Part shown: positions 34,581-42,696 of the stretch, piece after piece | Numbering within the stretch: the first letter of the stretch is position 1 | How the letters are laid out: each line of letters starts with the position of its first letter | From: Streptosporangium carneum | Lineage (GTDB): Bacteria; Actinomycetota; Actinomycetes; Streptosporangiales; Streptosporangiaceae | NCBI RefSeq assembly: GCF_027922005.1 | Contig: NZ_BSEV01000019.1 | Coordinates: forward strand, 1-64,000 | Direction: 5' to 3' | DNA: 64,000 bases | Program-made: the position numbers and the translations under genes | The notes under the pieces: model-generated | What the model was told of the DNA's origin: nothing | Databases searched by the model: none | Seen by the model: the letters and a program-made list of their open reading frames with translations, nothing else

Positions 34581-36092
34581 TCAGCTCGCCGCCAGAGCAC
34601 TCAGTTCCCGAGCCGCCGCAAGAGTATGAGCTCGCTCGGGAAGAGCCTCGATGACACGGCCGACGATCAGTCGGCGGTACGGGGTGATCGGCAGTCCCTG
34701 GACGCTCGTGAGAGCGTGGCCGAGACCGTCGGAGACGTCGCGTTCGCGGACCAGGCTGTAGGCCTGGATGAGCCGGAGATTGGCCCGGCCGTGGACGAGC
34801 GCGGGCGAGTAGAGGACGTACGCCCGCTCCGCCGCGCGCGTGGCCTCCCGTGAATCACCCAGGAGAGCGAACACCTCCGCCTCGGTGAAACGCATCGCCC
34901 GCTCGGAGAAACCCCAGTAGGTGAACTCATCCTTGGTGTCGCGGTCCGGCAGCCGATCCCAGACCTCCCTGAGATCGCGCAGCGCCGTACGGGCATCCTC
35001 TCCGCCGCCGCCCACAGCGGCCGACTGCGCGGCGAGCACGGTCGCGCGTGCCGCGTACGTGCGCGCGAGCGCGACGCTGGGCACGCCATCCGAGATCCGT
35101 ACGGCATCGTCGAGAAGCTGGAGGATGACCTGCGAGGGCTGGCCCGACGCGAACGAGTTCCACGCGTCGGCGGCGCGTATGGACACCCGAAGGTCGCGGT
35201 CTCCGGAGACGTCGGCCGCGCGGCGGGCGGTGCGCTGCGCCCGCCGGGCCTGGCCGGTGGCACGCAGGTGGGTGAACTCCCCTGAGAGGGTCTGGGCGAG
35301 CGAGGCGGTGACGCGCAGCAGCCCGACGCGGTCGGACGGCGAGGCGGTGTGTTCGAGAAGCCGCCCGACCTCGGCGAGGTCGGCCGTCAGGTCGCCGACG
35401 AGCGCGCCGAGTGGGCCGGTGTTGGTGCGGAAGCTGTACTCCCAGGCGGTCCGCTCCCAGTCGTCCAGGTCGAGACCCTCCCGGTCGCCGATCGCCCGGT
35501 CCACCCCGGACAGGATCGCGGCGACCGCGTCGGGGGGTGCCAGGGCCCCGGCTCCGATCAGGGTGAGAAGCTGCATCGCGGTGCGGCGGTCCATGGCGCC
35601 TCCATCGGGTGCGTCCCCGTCAAAACTACCCTCGAAAAGCCGTTTCCCCGCGAGACCGGCCGATACGGAATCGTTCCCTGCGAGACCGGCCGACGCGAAA
35701 CCGGCGAGTGCCGCGAACAGCACCCCGATCAGGGCCGGGTCGATGTGCCCGTACGGCGGCGCGACGGATCGCGCGGACATGATCGGCAGCGGGGGTCTCG
35801 ACGGCGTCAAGGACATTGAGGACGCGTCCTCCGCGGCGAAGAGTTCCGCCTCCGCGAGGTCGAACACCCGGCAGTAGAGGAGGCGGTAAGGGTCCTTGGG
35901 CTGATGATTGCCCGCCTCGTGTGACTCGATCAAACGCATGACGCTCTCCCGCTTCGGGAGCGTGCGGCGGGTGTCCTCGTCCGCTGCCTGGACGAGACGG
36001 CGGGCCAGCTCTCGCTGGCTCCAGAACCGGTCACGCCGTTGCTCGCGCAGGCGCGCGGCCCATGGGGGACGGGGATGTTCGTTGTCGGCCAT
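34581..36092 (-). CDS. XRE-type regulator with helical-repeat C-terminus
   Basis: 503 residues. N-terminal helix-turn-helix region (RDRFWSQRELARRL, MRLIESHEAGNHQPKDPYR) followed by a linker with two SAGLAG repeats (DNA repeat at about 35640-35700) and, from about 170, MDRRTAMQLLTLIGAGAL plus a ~330-residue all-helical TPR-like region (RRAQRTARRAADVSGDRDL, AARATVLAAQSAA, REATRAAERAYVLYSP). This two-part layout is common among actinobacterial regulators and suggests a DNA-binding protein sensing a peptide or partner. No target is evident. Confidence 0.75.
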   Translation of the reverse strand: MADNEHPRPPWAARLREQRRDRFWSQRELARRLVQAADEDTRRTLPKRESVMRLIESHEAGNHQPKDPYRLLYCRVFDLAEAELFAAEDASSMSLTPSRPPLPIMSARSVAPPYGHIDPALIGVLFAALAGFASAGLAGNDSVSAGLAGKRLFEGSFDGDAPDGGAMDRRTAMQLLTLIGAGALAPPDAVAAILSGVDRAIGDREGLDLDDWERTAWEYSFRTNTGPLGALVGDLTADLAEVGRLLEHTASPSDRVGLLRVTASLAQTLSGEFTHLRATGQARRAQRTARRAADVSGDRDLRVSIRAADAWNSFASGQPSQVILQLLDDAVRISDGVPSVALARTYAARATVLAAQSAAVGGGGEDARTALRDLREVWDRLPDRDTKDEFTYWGFSERAMRFTEAEVFALLGDSREATRAAERAYVLYSPALVHGRANLRLIQAYSLVRERDVSDGLGHALTSVQGLPITPYRRLIVGRVIEALPERAHTLAAARELSALAAS

Positions 36093-36257
36093 GCCTGCCT
36101 CTGCGAGGGGAAGAAGGAGGTGCCTGAACTTTCCTCAGTTTCCCCCACGGCCGGCTTCCAGGGAGCGGTATTGCCACGTTGAAGTGGGCGTACTCCGGAA
36201 ATCGAGGTGGCCGTATGCCGGAAGTAACCGGCTTGCTCCAGTCCTGGGCCGCAAAAA

Positions 36258-36284
36258 GACGGGCACTCGGAAAGAGTGCCCGTC
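36258..36284 (-). terminator. Rho-independent terminator of ahpC-ahpD
   Basis: Perfect 11-bp stem GACGGGCACTC with loop GGAAA (36258-36284). On the minus strand it is followed by TTTTTGC, a true U-tract, which is rare in this genome. Lies 78 bp past the ahpD stop. Confidence 0.85.
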
Positions 36285-36361
36285 CTCTCTGTCGACTGAG
36301 ACCGCCACGGCGGGGAGCCCGTGCCCGGGGCTTCCGCCACGGCGGTGGATCAGGCCAAAGC

Positions 36362-36898
36362 TCAGACCGAGGCGAGGGCCGCCTCGGACTCCAGGACGGC
36401 GGCGACGGCGTTGACGACCGCGGCGATCCGGATGGCCTCCTGGATCTGCTCGCGGGGCATCCCCGCCTGACGCAGCACCTGCTCGTGGGACTCCAGGCAG
36501 CGGCCGCAGCCGCCGATCGCGGAGACCGCGAGCGACCACAGCTCGAAGTCGACCTTGTCCACGCCCGGGTTGCCGATGAAGGTCATGCGGAGCTTGGCGG
36601 GCATGGTCGCGTAGGTCTCGTCGCCGATCAGGTGCATCGACCGGTAGTAGACGTTGTTCATCGCCATGATCGCGGCCGCGCCCTTGGCCGCCCTGAACGC
36701 CTCGGCGGACAGGACGTCGGCCGCCTCGGCGGCGATCTCGGCGATCACGCGCTGGGACCTCGTCGCCGCCGCGCAGGCGAGCAGCGTCCCCCAGAGCTGC
36801 TGCTCTCCGAGCGAGGAGGTCGTGACGAGCGAGCCCAGGTTGAGCTTGATGTCCTTGGCGAAGTCGGGCAGGGAGCTCTTGAGACTGTCGACGGACAT
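36362..36898 (-). CDS. ahpD: Alkyl hydroperoxidase AhpD
   Basis: 178 residues. The AhpD CxxC is Cys131-Gly-Arg-Cys134 with the proton-relay His138 (ESHEQVLR) and Glu upstream. In mycobacteria AhpD reduces AhpC through a lipoamide-linked chain (DlaT/Lpd) and has weak peroxidase activity itself. The ATG overlaps the ahpC stop (TGATG), so the two are coupled and made together. Confidence 0.94.
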   Translation of the reverse strand: MSVDSLKSSLPDFAKDIKLNLGSLVTTSSLGEQQLWGTLLACAAATRSQRVIAEIAAEAADVLSAEAFRAAKGAAAIMAMNNVYYRSMHLIGDETYATMPAKLRMTFIGNPGVDKVDFELWSLAVSAIGGCGRCLESHEQVLRQAGMPREQIQEAIRIAAVVNAVAAVLESEAALASV

Positions 36899-37452
36899 CA
36901 GGCGCCGGCCAGCAGCTTCTTCGCGTCCAGACCGCTCTCGCCCTTGTTCCAGTTGCACGGGCAGAGCTCGTCCGACTGGAGCGCGTCGAGGACCCGCAGG
37001 ACCTCCTTGACGTTGCGGCCGACCGAACCCGCGGTCACCATGACGAACTGGATCTCGTTGTTCGGGTCGACGATGAAGGTGGCGCGCTGGGCGACGCCGT
37101 CCGAGCCCAGGATGCCCAGCTCGGCGGAGAGCTCGCGCTTGATGTCCGACAGCATCGGGAAGGGCAGGTCGCGCAGGTCGGGGTGGTCCTTGCGCCAGGC
37201 GTGGTGGACGAACTCGGAGTCGACGGAGAAGCCCAGGACCTGCGCGTCGCGGTCGGCGAACTCGCCCTCGAGGCGGCCGAACTCGGCGATCTCGGTCGGA
37301 CAGACGAAGGTGAAGTCCTTGGGCCAGGCGAAGTAGACCTTCCACTTGCCCTCGTAGGACTTGTGGTTGATCTGGGCGAACGCGTTGTCCGCGTCCAGGG
37401 AGACACAGGCGGTCAGCTCGAACTCAGGGAAGTGGTCACCGATGGTGAGCAA
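36898..37452 (-). CDS. ahpC: Alkyl hydroperoxide reductase AhpC (2-Cys peroxiredoxin)
   Basis: 184 residues from TTG 37452, chosen because AAGGAG sits 8 nt upstream and MLTIGDHFPEF is the family start. Peroxidatic Cys51 in FTFVCPTEI; C-terminal LCPCNW gives two more Cys (164, 166) typical of the actinobacterial type. Reduces peroxides and peroxynitrite, using AhpD as reductant. Divergent from oxyR with 96 bp between, the standard regulon layout. Confidence 0.95.
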   Translation of the reverse strand: MLTIGDHFPEFELTACVSLDADNAFAQINHKSYEGKWKVYFAWPKDFTFVCPTEIAEFGRLEGEFADRDAQVLGFSVDSEFVHHAWRKDHPDLRDLPFPMLSDIKRELSAELGILGSDGVAQRATFIVDPNNEIQFVMVTAGSVGRNVKEVLRVLDALQSDELCPCNWNKGESGLDAKKLLAGA

Positions 37453-37548
37453 GTCCGGATCTCCTTCACAGGGGACGTCGTTGTCGGAGCCAACACTGCC
37501 GTACGTAGCATTGATCCGAGAAATCGAGCAGTCGAACGAATCTGAGAG

Positions 37549-38493
37549 GTGATCCTTATCAGTGAGCCCACCCCCACCATCGCCCAGCTGCGCGCTTTCC
37601 TCGCCGTGGCCGATCATCTGCACTTCAGGGAGGCCGCCACCTCGCTGCGGATGAGCCAGCCCGCCCTGTCGAGTGCGGTCTCGGCGCTGGAGGAGACTTT
37701 GCACACTCAGTTACTGGAACGGACCACCAGGAAGGTCCTGCTGACCCCGGCGGGCGACCGGGTGGCGGTGCACGCGGCACGGGTGCTCAAGGCGGTGGAG
37801 GACCTGATGGGCGAGGTGGCCCAGAACAGGGAGCCGTTCCACGGCCCGGCGCACCTGGGGGTCATCCCCACCGTGGCCCCCTACGTGCTTCCCGTGCTGC
37901 TGCCGATGTTCGCACGGCGCTTTCCCCGGCTCAAACTGACCGTCCACGAGGCCAAGACGGAGACCGTCCTGGAGGAGGTGCGCGAGGGCCGCCTGGACAT
38001 GGTGCTGCTGGCGCTGCCGACCGAGACGACCGGGCTGGTCGAGGAGCCGCTCTACGAGGAGGACTTCCTGCTCGCCTTCTCCCCCGACCACCCGCTGGCG
38101 GGCGCGGAGGGACCGCTGGATCGGGACGTGCTCAAGGGGCTGGACATCGTCCTGCTCAACCAGGGCCACTGCCTGCGCGAGCAGGCCATCGACGTCTGCC
38201 GCGAGGTCGGCGCCAGGGCCACCGCGGCCACCTACGCCACCAGCCTGCCGACCCTGGTCCAGCTGGTGGCGGGCGGCCTGGGCGTGACCCTGCTGCCCGA
38301 GTCGGCGGTCCCGGTGGAGACGGGCAAGCGCGTACGGCTCGCGCTGCGCCGCTTCCAGTCCCCCTCCCCGGGACGGACGATCGGCCTGGCCTACCGCGCC
38401 AGCTCCGCCAGGTCCCTGGAGTACGGCGAGCTAGCCAAGGCCATCCGCGCGGCCGTGCGCGCCAAGCGTCTCCCGGTCCGGGTCGCGCACTGA
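37549..38493 (+). CDS. oxyR: OxyR, peroxide-sensing LysR-type regulator
   Basis: 314 residues. N-terminal LysR helix-turn-helix (FREAATSLRMSQPALSSAV). The OxyR redox pair is intact: GHCLREQAIDVC gives Cys208 and Cys217, equal to the E. coli Cys199/Cys208 disulfide switch. Activates or represses ahpC according to peroxide level. GTG 37549 is the only plausible start; no strong ribosome site is seen. Its neighbour ahpCD is the expected target. Confidence 0.94.
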   Translation: MILISEPTPTIAQLRAFLAVADHLHFREAATSLRMSQPALSSAVSALEETLHTQLLERTTRKVLLTPAGDRVAVHAARVLKAVEDLMGEVAQNREPFHGPAHLGVIPTVAPYVLPVLLPMFARRFPRLKLTVHEAKTETVLEEVREGRLDMVLLALPTETTGLVEEPLYEEDFLLAFSPDHPLAGAEGPLDRDVLKGLDIVLLNQGHCLREQAIDVCREVGARATAATYATSLPTLVQLVAGGLGVTLLPESAVPVETGKRVRLALRRFQSPSPGRTIGLAYRASSARSLEYGELAKAIRAAVRAKRLPVRVAH

Positions 38494-38576
38494 CGCGGGC
38501 AGGGGAGGCCGGTCAGGCCGCCCGCCGATGCCCGGGACGCTCCGGAGCCGGTTCGGCGGCCCGGCGCCGTCCCCGC

Positions 38577-39755
38577 TTATCCGGCGCGCCCCTCGCCCAG
38601 CCTGGCGAGGCGGTTCACGGCCTCGTCGATGACCTCGTCCTTCTTGCAGAAGGCGAAGCGGACGAAGTGGCTGCCGCGTTCGGGGCGGGCGTAGAAGACC
38701 TGGGTGGGGATGGCGACCACGCCCGCCAGGGAGGGCAGCTCGCGGGTGAGGGCGAGGCCGTCGCTGAAGCCCAGGGGACGGATGTCGGTCTGGACGAAGT
38801 AGGTGCCGGAGGGCCGGTAGACCTCGAAGCCCGCCGCCGACAGCCCCGCCGTCAGGCGGTCGCGCTTGGACTCCAGGTCGGCGCGGAGCCGGGAGACCCA
38901 CTCCAGCTCGTGGCGCAGGGCGTGGGCGACGGCCAGCTGCCAGGGCGCGGCGGCGGTGAAGGTGAGGAACTGCTTGACGGTCTGGACGGCGCGGACGAGC
39001 GGGGGCGGGGCGCAGACCCAGCCCGTCTTCCAGCCAGTGACGGAGAAGGTCTTTCCCGCCGAGGAGATCATCACGGTGCGGTCGCGCATCCCGGGCAGGG
39101 TGGCCAGCGGGACGTGCTCGACGCCGTCGAAGGTGAGGTGCTCGTAGACCTCGTCGGTGACGGCGGTCAGGTCGTGCTCCCGGCAGAGCAGGGCGATCTC
39201 CTCGAGCTCCGCTCGGGTGAAGACGGTTCCCGTGGGGTTGTGCGGTGAGTTGACCAGGATCACCCGGGTGCGCGGGCCGACCGCGGCGCGCAGCTCGGCG
39301 GGGTCGAAGGTGAAGCGTCCCTCGACGGGGCGCAGGGTGACCGGACGCAGCACGGCGCCCGCCAGGGCGACGGAGGCCGCGTAGGAGTCGTAGTACGGCT
39401 CGAAGGCGATCACCTCCTCGCCCGGCTCGCACAGCGCCAGGATCGAGGCCGCGATCGCCTCGGTGGCGCCGACGGTGACCAGGATCTCGCCGTCGGGGTC
39501 GTAGTCGAGGCCGTAGTGGGCCTTACGGTGCTCGGAGACGGCCTGGCGCAGCTCGGGGACGCCGGGACCGGGGGGATACTGGTTCGAGCCGCCGCGGATC
39601 GCCGAGACCGCGCGGTCGAGCATCGCGGCGGGCCCGTCGGTGTCGGGGAAGCCCTGTCCCAGGTTGATCGAACCTGTCCTCGCCGCCAGCGCCGACATCT
39701 CAGCGAAGATCGTCGTGCCGAACTCGCGCATCCGCGCCACCAGGGGATCATTCAC
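38577..39755 (-). CDS. Class I/II PLP-dependent aminotransferase
   Basis: 392 residues from GTG 39755. INLGQGFPDTDGP, NQYPPGPGVPELRQAV, VTVGATEAI, NSPHNPTGTVF, TDEVYEHLTF and SSAGKTFSVTGWKTGW with the PLP Lys. The sequence is closest in style to the YbdL/kynurenine aminotransferase and DapC (N-succinyl-diaminopimelate aminotransferase) group. In actinomycetes proteins with this look are often named dapC, but context (no dap genes) does not settle the substrate. Longer upstream frames have no family similarity. Confidence 0.88.
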   Translation of the reverse strand: MNDPLVARMREFGTTIFAEMSALAARTGSINLGQGFPDTDGPAAMLDRAVSAIRGGSNQYPPGPGVPELRQAVSEHRKAHYGLDYDPDGEILVTVGATEAIAASILALCEPGEEVIAFEPYYDSYAASVALAGAVLRPVTLRPVEGRFTFDPAELRAAVGPRTRVILVNSPHNPTGTVFTRAELEEIALLCREHDLTAVTDEVYEHLTFDGVEHVPLATLPGMRDRTVMISSAGKTFSVTGWKTGWVCAPPPLVRAVQTVKQFLTFTAAAPWQLAVAHALRHELEWVSRLRADLESKRDRLTAGLSAAGFEVYRPSGTYFVQTDIRPLGFSDGLALTRELPSLAGVVAIPTQVFYARPERGSHFVRFAFCKKDEVIDEAVNRLARLGEGRAG

Positions 39756-39928
39756 ACCGCCAGCGTAAGCCAGCACCCGTCCGTTCCGCCTCTGCCCGCC
39801 GGGTGACCGTCCAGGCGAAGGCGGAGAGCGCGCCGACGGTCCGGAGGCCGAGCGCCCTCCGCACAGGAGAATCCAGCATGGATGGTTTGCCACATTTCAG
39901 CATGGGCCATCGGCATAGGACTGCTTGT

Positions 39929-40900
39929 GTGGTGGTACGTCTGTTTCTTGTGACCCGAAGGCTTCACGAGCTGGACGCGCTCCGCGGATTCGCGGTGTGC
40001 GGGATCATGGTGGTCAACACCTGGCAGCACACCCGCGGGCAGCTGAGGGCCCCGGAGCGGAACGCGGTCGACTGGGTGATCGAGAACCTGTTCCAGAGCA
40101 GGTTCTATCCGATCTTCTCGTTCCTGTTCGGGCTGAGCTTCGTGCTGTTCCTCAGGTCGGCGGCCGAGCGCACCGACCGTCCCCGGCTGGTGCTGCTGCG
40201 CAGACTGGCCGTGCTCGGATGCCTCGGCTTCCTCCACCAGACGGTGAACCCCGGCGAGGTGCTGCTGCCGTACGCGATCTTCGGGGCGCTGGTCCTGCTG
40301 CCCGCCTCCTTCGCGCCCCGCGCGGGGGTGCTGGCGCTCGGGATCGCCGCGACGGCCTGGGGAGTGCGCGAGGGCGGCGGGATCATCCTCGTTCCCGGGC
40401 TCTTCCTGCTGGGCATGGCCATGATGGGGTACGCGCCGCCCGAGCGGCTGCTGCTTCCCGCCTTCCTGGTCGGCACGGTTCTGGCGGTGTCGCTCGGCTG
40501 CCTGTGGGTGCGGGCGAAGGGCGGAGACCTCTCGTTGTACTTCCGGGGCGTCTACCCGGCCGCCGGGCTGGCCGCCGCAACGGCGTACTGCACGGGCCTG
40601 CTGCTGCTCCTGCGGACCGGCGCGCGTGAGGCGCTGCTGGCCGCCCTGAGCCCGCTCGGCCGGATGGCGCTGACGAACTACCTGCTCAGCAGCGTGGTCA
40701 TCCTGGCGGCGCTGCCGCTGCTCACCGCCGATCCGACCCGGGTCAGCGGGATCGCGCTGTCGGTCGCGGTGCTGGCGGCGCAGGCGGTGTTCAGCCGGAT
40801 GTGGCTGGAGAGGTTTCGGTACGGACCACTCGAATGGGCATGGCGATGCCTCACATGGATGGAAAGGGTGCCCAACAGCCGGATAAGGTCGAATGTGTGA
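39929..40900 (+). CDS. DUF418 (YeiB-like) membrane protein
   Basis: 323 residues from GTG 39929, with AGGA 8 nt upstream. Starts RRLHELDALRGFAVCGIMVVN, the YeiB/DUF418 signature, then FSFLFGLSFVLFLR, about eight membrane segments and the C-terminal LGRMALTNYLLSSVV and FRYGPLEWAWR of the DUF418 domain. Shorter than most members because one central helix pair seems missing. Function unknown; thought to be a membrane transporter or acyltransferase relative. Its stop overlaps the amidase start (GTGA). Confidence 0.87.
   Translation: MVVRLFLVTRRLHELDALRGFAVCGIMVVNTWQHTRGQLRAPERNAVDWVIENLFQSRFYPIFSFLFGLSFVLFLRSAAERTDRPRLVLLRRLAVLGCLGFLHQTVNPGEVLLPYAIFGALVLLPASFAPRAGVLALGIAATAWGVREGGGIILVPGLFLLGMAMMGYAPPERLLLPAFLVGTVLAVSLGCLWVRAKGGDLSLYFRGVYPAAGLAAATAYCTGLLLLLRTGAREALLAALSPLGRMALTNYLLSSVVILAALPLLTADPTRVSGIALSVAVLAAQAVFSRMWLERFRYGPLEWAWRCLTWMERVPNSRIRSNV
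40884..40889 (+). promoter_or_regulatory. -10 box TAAGGT for the amidase gene
   Basis: TAAGGT 7 nt before GTG 40897, inside the 3' end of the DUF418 gene; suggests a second, leaderless transcript. Confidence 0.4.
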
Positions 40901-41709
40901 CGCGCATCGCCCTGTGCCAGATCCCGGTCTCCGAGGACCCCGCCGTCAACCTGCGCCGCGCGCGCGAGGCCCTGGAGGGGGCCGCCGCGGACGGCGCGAG
41001 GCTGGCGATCCTCCCGGAGGCCACGCTCACCCGGTACGGCAGGCGGGTCGCCGACCTGGCCGAGCCGCTGGACGGCCCCTTCGTCACCGGGCTGGCCGAG
41101 TCCGCCAAGGCCTGCGGCCTCTCGGTGATCGCGGGAGTGTTCGAACCGGGAGAGCCGGGAGAGCCGGCCCGGGGCCGGGTCCACAACACCGCCGTCGCCA
41201 TCGACGAGTCGGGCGCGATCCTGGCCGCCTACCGGAAGATCCACCTGTTCGACTCCTTCGGGGCCAAGGAGTCGGAGCTGGTCGCGCCCGGCGAGACCCC
41301 GACCGTGGTCGAGCTGGCCGGTCTCAGGGTCGGCCTGGTCACCTGTTACGACATCCGCTTCCCCGAGCTCGGCAGGGCGCTGGTCGACCAGGGGGCGGAG
41401 CTGTTCGCGGTCATCGCCGCATGGGGTTCCGGACCCATGAAGGAGGAGCACTGGGCGACCCTGGTGCGGGCCAGGGCGATCGAGAACACCACCTGGGTCG
41501 CGGCCGTGGGTCAGGCGCCGAACCCCGAGGTCAGGGACGGTTTCGGGATCGGCAGGAGCATGTTCGTCGACCCGATGGGCGTCGTCCGCGCCGACCTGGG
41601 CCCCGAGCCCGCCGTGCAGACGTGCGCGCTCGACCGTCAGATCACGATTACCACCCGGAATGCCCTGCCGTGCCTGGAACACCGGCGGCTGCAGGTCAGC
41701 AGATCGTAA
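40897..41709 (+). CDS. Nitrilase-superfamily amidase (carbon-nitrogen hydrolase)
   Basis: 270 residues. Catalytic triad Glu41 (ILPEATL), Lys114 (YRKIHLFDS) and Cys150 (LVTCYDIRFPELGR) is complete. The RKIHLFD and CYDIRFPE forms match omega-amidase/NIT2-like and deaminated-glutathione-amidase branches, which hydrolyse small amides such as alpha-ketoglutaramate. Translationally coupled to the DUF418 gene. Confidence 0.9.
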   Translation: MTRIALCQIPVSEDPAVNLRRAREALEGAAADGARLAILPEATLTRYGRRVADLAEPLDGPFVTGLAESAKACGLSVIAGVFEPGEPGEPARGRVHNTAVAIDESGAILAAYRKIHLFDSFGAKESELVAPGETPTVVELAGLRVGLVTCYDIRFPELGRALVDQGAELFAVIAAWGSGPMKEEHWATLVRARAIENTTWVAAVGQAPNPEVRDGFGIGRSMFVDPMGVVRADLGPEPAVQTCALDRQITITTRNALPCLEHRRLQVSRS

Positions 41710-41712
41710 AAT
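41707..41712 (+). promoter_or_regulatory. -10 box TAAAAT before the hypothetical pair
   Basis: Near-perfect TATAAT-like hexamer 6 nt before GTG 41719; favours that start over ATG 41749. Confidence 0.5.
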
Positions 41713-41718
41713 GCGACC

Positions 41719-42180
41719 GTGAGTGAGCCACCTGGGCGTAGAACGCAGATGCAGAAGGTCATCCCGCCTCGACTGCTCGTGCCCTATCTCGCCGGCAGGC
41801 GGACCGTCATCTCGGGATACGTCTACCGGGTGCAGGACTGCCTCCGGCTGACGACGCCCGCCCAGCTCTTCGTGGGCCTCGACCTGGGCTTCGAGGGCTC
41901 GGAGCTGACCGTCACCGTTCCCGAGCTCTACCTGATGCGCTGGTTCGCCCGTGACATCGACAACTACGCCGTGCCGTACGGTCCGCACATGGGTGGTGAC
42001 TGGAACGATGCACCGCCGTTCGCGGGAAACGGCTTCACGACCTCGCGCGAGCACGTCGTGCCGCAGTTCCACACCGCGCCCATGCCGATCCCCGCGGGGG
42101 CAGAGATCATCCACGTGACATCCGGCGAGGAACGCCTGTTCGGCCGCTACGACGGGCTCGGCTGGCGGCGGGCCTCATGA
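41719..42180 (+). CDS. Hypothetical protein, first of a coupled pair
   Basis: 153 residues from GTG, with TAAAAT 6 nt upstream; no signal or membrane helix. Motif-like segments include VIPPRLLVPYLAGRRTVISGYV, DCLRLTTPAQLFVGLDLGFEGSE, LTVTVPELYLMRWFARDIDNY and a Pro-rich PMPIPAG turn. No family recognised. The stop overlaps the next gene (ATGA), so both products are probably made together and may interact. Confidence 0.65.
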   Translation: MSEPPGRRTQMQKVIPPRLLVPYLAGRRTVISGYVYRVQDCLRLTTPAQLFVGLDLGFEGSELTVTVPELYLMRWFARDIDNYAVPYGPHMGGDWNDAPPFAGNGFTTSREHVVPQFHTAPMPIPAGAEIIHVTSGEERLFGRYDGLGWRRAS

Positions 42181-42608
42181 GCGGCGCGATCGAGCCCGTG
42201 GCGTCCGGCTTCGTCGCCCGCCACGCCGACCGGACCTACGCGGCGGCCCTCGGCCCCGGCGACTCCGAGGTCGTGCTGTTCAGCGAGGAGGCCCAGGAGG
42301 GCTTCGAGGCGGTCTCAGGCTACTGGCGGACGATCGTGCTCCGTGAGGACCTCGACTGGCTGGTGCTGGTCCGCACGGTCGGCGCGTTCGGCGGCGAGCC
42401 CTGCCTGGTCCTCGACGTCTCCGAGGAGAACGGCGAGGAGAGCCTGCACATCGCCTACACCGGCCACAGCGGGCTGAAGGCGGAGGCGCTGGGCTACTGG
42501 ATGGTCGACCACGGCGCCTACGAGGTCGTCGTCCCCCGCGACGAGGTCTTCTCCATCCGCGTCGAGCGCGTCCCGATCCCCCTCGTGCCCGCCGCCTCGC
42601 AACCGTAG
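42177..42608 (+). CDS. Hypothetical protein, second of a coupled pair
   Basis: 143 residues, acidic, no signal peptide. Segments such as YAAALGPGDSEVVLFSEEAQEGFEAVSGYWRTIVL, EPCLVLDVSEENGEESLHIAYTGHSGLKAEALGYWM (read in pieces) look like a compact beta-rich domain; no family recognised. Coupled to the gene before it. The last codons lie in a 32-bp tandem duplication. Confidence 0.65.
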   Translation: MSGAIEPVASGFVARHADRTYAAALGPGDSEVVLFSEEAQEGFEAVSGYWRTIVLREDLDWLVLVRTVGAFGGEPCLVLDVSEENGEESLHIAYTGHSGLKAEALGYWMVDHGAYEVVVPRDEVFSIRVERVPIPLVPAASQP

Positions 42609-42694
42609 GCCTCTCCCCGAAGCGTGCCCGCCGCCTCGCGACCGCGGGTCTCTCCTGGAGGAGTTCCCCCGCCTCGAAACCGCGGGCCCGTCCG
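42585..42694. repeat. Tandem duplication spanning a gene's 3' end
   Basis: 42585-42616 and 42624-42655 are 27 of 32 identical (GTGCCCGCCGCCTCGC core); a partial third copy begins at 42667. The second copy loses the stop codon's TAG as GCG. Confidence 0.65.
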
Positions 42695-42696
42695 CC

